NCBI GenBank assembly: GCA_022560555.1 | Contig: JADFSZ010000087.1 | Span: 1 to 7,314, forward strand | Direction of reading: 5' to 3' | Origin: JADFSZ01 sp022560555 [NCBI: PVC group bacterium] | Lineage (GTDB): Bacteria; GCA-001730085; JADFSZ01 | Length of the DNA: 7,314 nucleotides | Shown: positions 1 through 4,185 of the stretch, in pieces | Position numbering within the stretch: the stretch's first letter is position 1 | How the letters are laid out: each line of letters begins with the position of its first letter | The notes under the pieces: model-generated | Seen by the model: the letters and a program-made list of their open reading frames with translations, nothing else | Database searches by the model: none | Told to the model about the DNA's origin: nothing | Program-made: the position numbers and the translations under genes

Positions 1-294
1 GATAGAGGGAATTTTTAATATCAGGTCATTATTCGTGGCTTCGTACAACACAGAATCATAAGTCCTGGAAGATTCAACGGCAATGGCGCCTTGCATATCT
101 CTTTGCATAACATCCATAATATACCGTGCCTGAGCCCGGTTATCAATGTAGGCCGCGTTGGCTAATATTAATCTTTGCACAAGGATTGTAATAGAAGAAA
201 CGGAGACAGTGGCTATGGTGAGAGCCATCATTATTTCCAGTAGACTGATACCTCTCATGCTCTTATTGAATTGTATTTTCTCAAACTTAATCAT
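1..294 (-). CDS. Type IV prepilin-like protein, PilW/GspJ-like, 3' end cut by window edge
   Basis: The frame is open from ATG at 294 to the window edge: 98 codons with no stop. The N-terminus is a class III prepilin leader. Fifteen residues (MIKFEKIQFNKSMRG) end in the cleavage glycine G15, followed by ISLLE with the conserved glutamate at mature position 5 (E20) and then a hydrophobic helix to about residue 40. The later part (YIMDVMQRDMQGAI) resembles the alpha-1 spine seen in PilW/GspJ-type minor pilins. Such proteins are membrane inserted, cleaved and methylated by the prepilin peptidase PilD/GspO, and assembled into a pilus or pseudopilus. The start lies 4 nt after the stop of the upstream prepilin gene, with only a weak ribosome site, so translational coupling is likely. 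The subfamily is uncertain because the C-terminal domain is missing. Confidence 0.85.
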   Translation of the reverse strand, partial: MIKFEKIQFNKSMRGISLLEIMMALTIATVSVSSITILVQRLILANAAYIDNRAQARYIMDVMQRDMQGAIAVESSRTYDSVLYEATNNDLILKIPSI

Positions 295-298
295 GGTC

Positions 299-721
299 TT
301 ATTGTTTACTTATCCCATTTTTTGTGATGAGTGAAGTTAATTCTTCCGCACGAGAGCCCCCCATACTATCTGTCCAAACAACACGGCTAAAAACCTGAAC
401 CTGATTGGGATTGATAGAGGTAATGATGACGGTGCCTACGGGCGCGTGTTTGCTAAGTTCGGTTTCGGTATCAGGTGCAAATGTATATTGCGGTGCCAAT
501 GCTTCCACTGCGGTATATTCCATGGCACGGAGACGCTCAATTTCCTGTTGAGCCACAGCCGCGGCTTGCCCCATTTCACGGGTGGTGGCAAACCACCTTT
601 GTCCGTTCACTAATCCGGATAAAACCCCGGTCAAAGAAATGGACAAAATCGTCAACGCTAAAAGGACTTCCAGAAGACTCATCCCCTTTTTGTGAGATAG
701 CGTAGATTTATATGCCGTCAT
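299..721 (-). CDS. Type IV prepilin-like minor (pseudo)pilin, PilV/GspI-like
   Basis: A 140-residue protein with a textbook prepilin N-terminus: leader MTAYKSTLSHKKG, cleavage after G13, then MSLLE with Glu at mature position 5 (E18) and a hydrophobic stretch to about residue 37. The segment AAAVAQQEIERLRAMEY (about 54-70) is the pattern typical of PilV/GspI proteins (AxxxAxxxIExLRxxxY). The rest looks like a small beta-rich pilin head ending near residue 130. ATG at 721 is chosen because AAGGAG lies 6 nt upstream; a longer frame to a TTG at 784 has no ribosome site. It is the first gene of an operon behind a sigma-54-like element about 104 nt upstream of the start, and is followed after 4 nt by another prepilin gene. 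The expected location is the inner membrane and then the fibre. Whether it serves a pilus or a type II secretion pseudopilus cannot be decided here. Confidence 0.9.
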   Translation of the reverse strand: MTAYKSTLSHKKGMSLLEVLLALTILSISLTGVLSGLVNGQRWFATTREMGQAAAVAQQEIERLRAMEYTAVEALAPQYTFAPDTETELSKHAPVGTVIITSINPNQVQVFSRVVWTDSMGGSRAEELTSLITKNGISKQ

Positions 722-727
722 GTTTTG

Positions 728-733
728 CTCCTT
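728..733 (-). promoter_or_regulatory. Ribosome binding site fixing the start at 721
   Basis: Minus strand AAGGAG is followed by 6 nt and then ATG (721). It decides this start over the upstream TTG at 784. It lies inside the inverted repeat at 729-740 (TCCTTTGAAGGA), so it could be partly hidden in a short hairpin. Confidence 0.8.
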
Positions 734-835
734 CAAAGGACGTACTTGTACTTTTGGGATGCATGCAAACCAGCTTGCTTTCAATTGTAGTCAATTAAGC
801 CATAGTAAATTACGAGATGTCTAACCATGCTAAAA

Positions 836-852
836 CGCAATTTCCAGGCCAA
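836..852 (-). promoter_or_regulatory. Sigma-54-like -24/-12 promoter of the prepilin operon
   Basis: Minus strand reads TTGGCCTGGAAATTGCG. Against the sigma-54 consensus TTGGCACG-N4-TTGCW it keeps TTGGC, the following G at position 8, and TTGC. GG and GC are exactly 12 bases apart, as required. Mismatches are AC to CT and the last base. The expected start site is near 825, giving a leader of about 104 nt before the ATG at 721. No good sigma-70 alternative was seen in the same stretch. Pilin genes in several bacteria (for example pilA of Pseudomonas, with PilR) are sigma-54 dependent, which fits the gene downstream. Confidence 0.6.
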
Positions 853-865
853 ACAATTATTCTTG

Positions 866-878
866 TAAGTCATTGATA
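866..878 (-). promoter_or_regulatory. IHF-like site upstream of the sigma-54-like promoter
   Basis: Minus strand TATCAATGACTTA fits the IHF consensus WATCAANNNNTTR at every defined position. It is centred about 47 bases upstream of the predicted start site, between the promoter and the dyad at 904-925, where a DNA-bending protein would help an enhancer-binding activator reach the polymerase. The consensus is short and the region AT-rich, so chance is possible. Confidence 0.35.
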
Positions 879-903
879 AATATTGATCTTAAATAAAATC
901 TCT

Positions 904-925
904 GTTTAATTTATTAAACATGTTT
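904..925. promoter_or_regulatory. Nested dyads, candidate activator binding site
   Basis: GTTTAATTTATTAAAC (904-919) is a perfect inverted repeat with 7-base arms and a 2-base centre. It overlaps a second palindrome, AAACATGTTT (916-925), so three GTTT half-sites lie in 22 bases. The first dyad is centred about 87 bases upstream of the predicted start site, a usual distance for an NtrC-type enhancer-binding protein. The function is inferred from position only. Confidence 0.35.
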
Positions 926-1055
926 ATGCTTTGCACCCCCGGCAAATTATAAAGAAGGGCCCAAATTCAACAAGGATGAGATTTTCTGGGAGTTTCAATA
1001 TCAGTGATAAAATTTTAGAGGTGGCAAATAGAAGAGATTCGATTTCATGGCACAT

Positions 1056-1086
1056 AAAAAAATCCCGGATTTACACCCGGGATTTT
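1056..1086 (-). terminator. Rho-independent terminator after the ATPase gene
   Basis: Minus strand AAAATCCCGG, an 8-base loop, then CCGGGATTTT form a perfect 10-bp stem. The 3' arm (1059-1068) runs into seven T in total (complement of A at 1056-1062). It lies 45 bases past the stop of the ExeA-like gene and closes the HTH/ATPase unit. Confidence 0.9.
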
Positions 1087-1131
1087 GTGTTCAAGCTAAT
1101 CCATCACTTGATAGGCCATTCAGCGCGAAAA

Positions 1132-2199
1132 TCACGTGACTTTCTCGGGTTGAGAAACTTTTACCTGTTTCGCTGTGATGTCTCCGGATTGAATTTGTTC
1201 AAGTATCTGACGTCTTTTCAAGACCCACGCTTCGTAGGGGTCTTTAAGTTCGTCCTGTATGTGCCGCAATTCATCGGTCGCTAATTGGCTCGCGATTTCC
1301 TCCGCGTTTTGGTCCTCAATTTTCACGGATGAACGAGAGGATCCGGAGGACTTCTTTTTGGTGCTTTGCTTGATATCCTTACTTCGGATAAATCTCGCGG
1401 CGACGGCTTGAACAACCTCAGGGGTGATTTGAGTTAGATTGTTTGTCTCCCCCGCTTTCATGGAAAGCTTACACAGTTTATTCACCAATCGAGGGACACC
1501 GTCTTCGGAGTGTTCCCAGAGCACATCATAAGCCTCATCGCTAAAAACACGCTGTTTGAGACCTGCGCGCTCCAAACGATGTTCGATATAATCACGCATA
1601 TTTTCGCAAGATGTCATCCCGGTCATCCGGCAATACACTCCAATCCGCTGAAACAAATTGGCACGTCGCGGATCTTCAAGGCGTCTTGCAAGTTCAGGCT
1701 GACCGGCCAGAATCATCGTAAACAGATTCTGCTTATCCTCCTGCATATTCGTCAACAGCCTTAAACTCTCCAGATTAGCAGGCTTAATAACATTCCCTTC
1801 ATCGATAAAAATGAGGACACGTTTCCCCTCATCATTTGTTGCAAAGAGAATCTTATTAAACCTCTCCAGGAGCTTATCCTTTCTACGTTCTTCACATTCT
1901 TGATCCTCTAACTGCCCGATGATCTCACGAAGGAGTTGTGGAAAGCTCAGGTCCGGATTGATCACAAAAGCAATTTTATACTTATCGTGATCCAAGGTAT
2001 CCAGAACGATACGAAGACTCATAGTTTTACCGACACCGACTTTACCTGTGATGACAGCTAAACACTCGTCTCCTTCTTCTATCGCGAATAAAATTTCGGC
2101 CACAGACTCTTCCACGCTTTGGTGCATGGAAAAATACATTTCCGGATCAGGGACATTGTTAAAGGGGTGTTGATTTAAACCCCAGTATTCTAAATACAT
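1132..2199 (-). CDS. ExeA/GspA-like AAA+ ATPase, short form without periplasmic part
   Basis: A 355-residue P-loop ATPase of the ExeA family. The N-terminal MYLEYWGLNQHPFNNVPDPEMYF matches the usual family opening (YxxFGLxxxPFxxxPDPxxxY). Walker A is GKVGVGKT (52-59), Walker B VLIFIDE (128-134), a sensor-1-like stretch AGQPEL is at 165-170, a candidate arginine finger is R185 in LFQRIG, and GVPRLVNKLC (234-243) is the sensor-2 region. The sequence after Walker B is DEGN instead of the common DEAQ. Residues 277-292 are a Lys/Ser-rich linker before a helical tail. Aeromonas ExeA has a membrane segment and a peptidoglycan-binding domain and helps assemble the secretin; neither is visible here, so this form looks cytosolic. 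Start 2199 follows a strong GGAGGAG site, 16 nt after the HTH gene stop. TniB-type transposition ATPases are related, but no transposase is nearby. ATPase call strong, role in fibre assembly inferred. Confidence 0.9.
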   Translation of the reverse strand: MYLEYWGLNQHPFNNVPDPEMYFSMHQSVEESVAEILFAIEEGDECLAVITGKVGVGKTMSLRIVLDTLDHDKYKIAFVINPDLSFPQLLREIIGQLEDQECEERRKDKLLERFNKILFATNDEGKRVLIFIDEGNVIKPANLESLRLLTNMQEDKQNLFTMILAGQPELARRLEDPRRANLFQRIGVYCRMTGMTSCENMRDYIEHRLERAGLKQRVFSDEAYDVLWEHSEDGVPRLVNKLCKLSMKAGETNNLTQITPEVVQAVAARFIRSKDIKQSTKKKSSGSSRSSVKIEDQNAEEIASQLATDELRHIQDELKDPYEAWVLKRRQILEQIQSGDITAKQVKVSQPEKVT

Positions 2200-2206
2200 A
2201 ACAGCA

Positions 2207-2213
2207 CTCCTCC
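2207..2213 (-). promoter_or_regulatory. Strong ribosome binding site fixing the ATPase start
   Basis: Minus strand GGAGGAG lies 7 nt before ATG at 2199. It decides against the in-frame TTG at 2235, which would overlap the preceding HTH gene and has no such site. Confidence 0.85.
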
Positions 2214-2215
2214 TT

Positions 2216-2677
2216 TCATGAATAATCCGGCCCAAGAGCCTTTTTGATTTCCAACCAGTTAAATCTCCATAAACGTCCCACCTTATAGGCCCGGATACGT
2301 TTATTTTTCGCCATTCGATAAATCGTTGAAATGTTCATCCGGAGCATCTCGGACAGCTGTTGTGCCGTCAGGAATGTAGTATCCTGTTCATGCGCAAGAA
2401 ATTTAAACACAAGTTTATGAACCTGCTCTTGATCTTCTTTGGTAATTTCCGTCGCTATGGTCGCCTGATTGGTTTCTTTAAAGACATGCCCTAAAAACTC
2501 TGAAAAACTCAGGGCATCCTCTTTAGGCAAATCAACCGTCAGCGATGGATTCCCGCATTTATCAAGCTCGACAGGCGCGCTCGTTCGAACCGCTCTCTCA
2601 CGGGCACGCTCCAGAGCTAATGTCGGAGTATCAAAGTTTTTATCTTTTCTACGTGTGACAAGACTGATTTTGTTCAC
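2216..2677 (-). CDS. Excisionase-type (MerR-like) helix-turn-helix protein with unknown N-terminal region
   Basis: A 153-residue protein. Residues 102-148 (FLTAQQLSEMLRMNISTIYR and onward through KVGRLWRFNWLEIKKAL) match the HTH_17/excisionase DNA-binding domain: a helix-turn-helix followed by a short wing with the usual 'YKVGRLWRF' motif. Residues 1-95 match nothing I recognise; they include an Arg-rich helix (ALERARERAVR, 21-31) and a central acidic stretch. The start is GTG at 2677, supported by GGGGGTG 8 nt upstream (2686-2692); the next Met is too far in. It is followed after 16 nt by the ExeA-like ATPase gene, so the two are very likely co-transcribed. Possible roles are autoregulation, control of the flanking pilin operons, or DNA-linked partnering with the ATPase; none is shown by sequence. 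A phage excisionase role is unlikely, as no integrase or attachment site is seen. Confidence 0.85.
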   Translation of the reverse strand: MNKISLVTRRKDKNFDTPTLALERARERAVRTSAPVELDKCGNPSLTVDLPKEDALSFSEFLGHVFKETNQATIATEITKEDQEQVHKLVFKFLAHEQDTTFLTAQQLSEMLRMNISTIYRMAKNKRIRAYKVGRLWRFNWLEIKKALGPDYS

Positions 2678-2778
2678 TATATCTTCACCCCCTTTTTACC
2701 CATTGATTATTTATTATCGATTATTGAATGTTCATTTACTTTTATTTTTCCTTATTCATTCCTCATTTTTCATTAGAA
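2678..2778. other. AT-rich gap upstream of the HTH/ATPase unit
   Basis: About 100 bases of low-complexity AT-rich DNA between the PilW-like stop and the GTG start. It holds two GATTATT copies (2705-2711 and 2719-2725, 14 bases apart) and repeated CATT blocks at 2757-2774. No hairpin terminator and no sigma-54-like element are present. GATAAT on the minus strand (about 2713-2718) could be a -10 box, but no matching -35 box stands out, so a promoter here is possible but unproven. The HTH gene might also be read through from the pilin operon. Confidence 0.4.
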
Positions 2779-3354
2779 TCACGGATAAGGATTCGTATAA
2801 TTTCTCAGTTCAACCACAGAGTTAATATCAATCCCCTGATATCCATCCTCAGCATACGAATCAAAAACCGTAAATCGCATCCGCACCCGGTTCGGGGTGA
2901 TTGTGACCGTGCTGAAAATGTCCTGATTATTCGTCGGACTGATGTTGCTGACAAGTGTCTGCAAGGCGTTTCCCCCGTCATCCACATCACTGTCATAAAA
3001 AATGGAATTGTCGGCAATGGTTGCGGGATTATTGTCCGCATCCACATAATAAAATCCGCTTGTGATGTCATCCGCATTGTTAGTTGGGGTCCAGATAAGC
3101 GGATCATCCCAGGCAAATTCGATACTGTTGCCGTTGGCGGAAAGCAATGTGATCGATTTCGCGTTTCTGAGACGTCGGCCCATTTTCTCAATCGCAAGCT
3201 TACTCACGCGCTGTACGTCCAACTCGCTAAGGCCCGCCTTATAAGATCTTTGTCCCGCAATATAGGTTTTCATCATGCCCGCGGAAATCACTATCAAAAG
3301 AGCGGATACAAACATAATTTCAACTAATGTAAATCCTTTATTACTCACCGTCAT
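2779..3354 (-). CDS. Type IV prepilin-like minor pilin, PilW/GspJ-like
   Basis: A 191-residue protein with a short leader MTVSNKG, cleavage after G7, and FTLVE with the conserved Glu (E12), followed by a hydrophobic helix to about residue 28. Downstream it has the PilW/ComGF/GspJ look: LAIEKMGRRLRNAKSI (49-64, a helix start with paired Arg), then SIEFAWDDP, and a C-terminal VELRNY typical of these heads. It is the last gene of the four-gene operon. Its ATG at 3354 overlaps the preceding stop (ATGA), indicating coupled translation. GGAG ends only 1 nt before that ATG, while an in-frame GTG at 3348 sits 7 nt after it, so the true start may be GTG 3348 (two residues shorter); both keep the leader. 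After cleavage it would join the fibre or its tip complex with the PilV- and PilX-like proteins upstream. Confidence 0.88.
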   Translation of the reverse strand: MTVSNKGFTLVEIMFVSALLIVISAGMMKTYIAGQRSYKAGLSELDVQRVSKLAIEKMGRRLRNAKSITLLSANGNSIEFAWDDPLIWTPTNNADDITSGFYYVDADNNPATIADNSIFYDSDVDDGGNALQTLVSNISPTNNQDIFSTVTITPNRVRMRFTVFDSYAEDGYQGIDINSVVELRNYTNPYP

Positions 3355-3770
3355 TCTCCTATAATGGTTCTGATAATTTCACTATATGTTTTTGCCTGCG
3401 AGGTCCAGGTCACAGTCACAGTAATGTCTTTTGTATTTCCATTGTTTACGATCGCGACCGTTCGTTGGGCGACCAGATCGTCCGCCGTGTTGTTAATAGA
3501 ATTACTTGTGTCTAAAGTAACCACGTCCAATGGGTAATTAGCGGTAATCACATTCGTATAATCATCTTCTTTTATCTCTTCAATACGATCCTGAGCAAAC
3601 TGCATAGCGACAATTTTTTGGGAGTTGATTTTTGTAATTTCAGTCCCTAAGGTAAAAGCTTTAAGGGCCGAGACACCCACCATCATAAGGATCGTCAACG
3701 AAATCATGATTTCGATAAAGGATACCCCTCTTTCATTCAACAAGCTAAAATTCATTTTCTTCCGCAGCAT
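3351..3770 (-). CDS. Type IV prepilin-like minor pilin, PilV/GspI-like
   Basis: A 139-residue protein. The leader MLRKKMNFSLLNERG is cleaved after G15 and followed by VSFIE (Glu 20 at mature position 5) and a hydrophobic helix to about residue 37. The stretch AMQFAQDRIEEIKEDDY (about 55-71) is the PilV/GspI helix pattern and parallels the one in the prepilin encoded at 299-721. The C-terminal VTVTWTSQAKTYSEIIRTI resembles the last beta strands of that family (VTWT...). The start is ATG 3770, 6 nt after AAGGAG, which itself overlaps the previous gene's stop; a TTG at 3776 abuts the ribosome site and is rejected. The stop overlaps the next start by 4 bases. The position between the small membrane protein and the PilW-like gene is the usual minor pilin order. 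Confidence 0.88.
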   Translation of the reverse strand: MLRKKMNFSLLNERGVSFIEIMISLTILMMVGVSALKAFTLGTEITKINSQKIVAMQFAQDRIEEIKEDDYTNVITANYPLDVVTLDTSNSINNTADDLVAQRTVAIVNNGNTKDITVTVTWTSQAKTYSEIIRTIIGE

Positions 3771-3776
3771 TTGCAA

Positions 3777-3782
3777 CTCCTT
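3777..3782 (-). promoter_or_regulatory. Ribosome binding site fixing the start at 3770
   Basis: Minus strand AAGGAG overlaps the TAA stop of the small membrane protein gene and lies 6 nt before ATG 3770. It immediately abuts the TTG at 3776, which excludes that codon as a start. Confidence 0.8.
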
Positions 3783-4170
3783 ATTCCCGGCTTGTTCGAT
3801 ATGTCATAAAGCCTACAGCCATTATGAGTATGATTGGAATAAAAGCTCGAACAAAAAACACGTTTGATGTCGCTATCTTTTTGGCTCCTGTCTTTAGAAT
3901 TCGCGCAGTGTTCTTCCCGGACGTATCCGTACTATTTGATTTGTTGCTCGCCTGACTGCTTGCAACAAACATTTGCTCACGTCTGATTCGTTCCGCTTGC
4001 GTGTAGTTCCCTAAATGGGGATAATTTGTTTTAATAAACTCTCTTTTTCTAACCATTTTTTCGAGAGATTCTTCTGTCACATGACTCTGTGCCATGAGAC
4101 TTCTCCAAGGACTCATCAAAAATATAAATAACCCTAAAACAAGAAAGAATTTTAAAAATATCCGACCCAT
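3781..4170 (-). CDS. Small secreted/membrane protein of unknown function in the minor pilin operon
   Basis: A 129-residue protein with no family I recognise. Residues 1-27 look like a signal peptide (positive MGRIFLK, hydrophobic core, likely cut after LMA at 27). Residues 32-72 are charged and probably helical (TEESLEKMVRKREFIK, then QAERIRREQMF). Residues 71-88 are Ser/Asn/Thr-rich and probably flexible. Residues 104-124 form a C-terminal membrane helix (VFFVRAFIPIILIMAVGFMTY) with a short basic tail (RTSRE). This predicts a periplasmic coil tethered to the inner membrane at its C-terminus. The start is ATG 4170 with AAGGAGA upstream (4179-4185), overlapping the PilX-like stop; a TTG at 4212 is rejected. 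It sits 13 nt after the PilX-like gene and 10 nt before the PilV-like gene, so it is surely co-expressed with the pilins and may be an assembly or anchoring partner (inference). Confidence 0.8.
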   Translation of the reverse strand: MGRIFLKFFLVLGLFIFLMSPWRSLMAQSHVTEESLEKMVRKREFIKTNYPHLGNYTQAERIRREQMFVASSQASNKSNSTDTSGKNTARILKTGAKKIATSNVFFVRAFIPIILIMAVGFMTYRTSRE

Positions 4171-4178
4171 ATTCCAAG

Positions 4179-4185
4179 TCTCCTT
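4179..4185 (-). promoter_or_regulatory. Ribosome binding site fixing the start at 4170
   Basis: Minus strand AAGGAGA lies 8 nt before ATG 4170 and overlaps the stop codon of the PilX-like gene. It selects this ATG over the in-frame TTG at 4212. Confidence 0.8.

Larger units (their letters stand above)
722..1131. other. Intergenic control region between exeA-like gene and prepilin operon
   Basis: These 410 bases carry no convincing gene on either strand. From right to left they hold the 3' flank of the ATPase gene, its intrinsic terminator (1056-1086), about 130 bases with nothing recognised (926-1055), an AT-rich stretch with nested dyads (904-925), an IHF-like site (866-878), a sigma-54-like promoter (836-852), and a roughly 104-nt leader with the ribosome site of the next operon. 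A plus-strand open frame through the right half is a shadow of the ATPase gene and has no ribosome site or family resemblance. Confidence 0.7.

Noticed and set aside
722-784. TTG start at 784 for the PilV/GspI-like gene
   Set aside because: No ribosome site and an odd long leader; ATG 721 has AAGGAG and gives a normal prepilin leader.
926-1055. Possible small RNA gene in the intergenic region
   Set aside because: No promoter box or hairpin plus T-run pair bounds a transcript here; the only terminator belongs to the ATPase unit.
931-1284. Plus-strand open frame of 117 codons
   Set aside because: It runs through the terminator hairpin and antisense to the ATPase gene, with no domain or ribosome site.
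2200-2235. TTG start at 2235 for the ExeA-like gene
   Set aside because: It would overlap the HTH gene, and the family's conserved opening begins at the ATG at 2199 behind GGAGGAG.
1132-2677. HTH plus AAA+ ATPase as a transposition module (TniB-like with excisionase)
   Set aside because: No transposase, integrase, terminal repeats or attachment site are visible; the N-terminal and sensor motifs fit ExeA better.
2728-3327. Plus-strand open frame of 199 codons antisense to the PilW-like gene
   Set aside because: The protein has no recognisable domain, is rich in Ile/Arg as expected from the complement of the pilin codons, and has no ribosome site.
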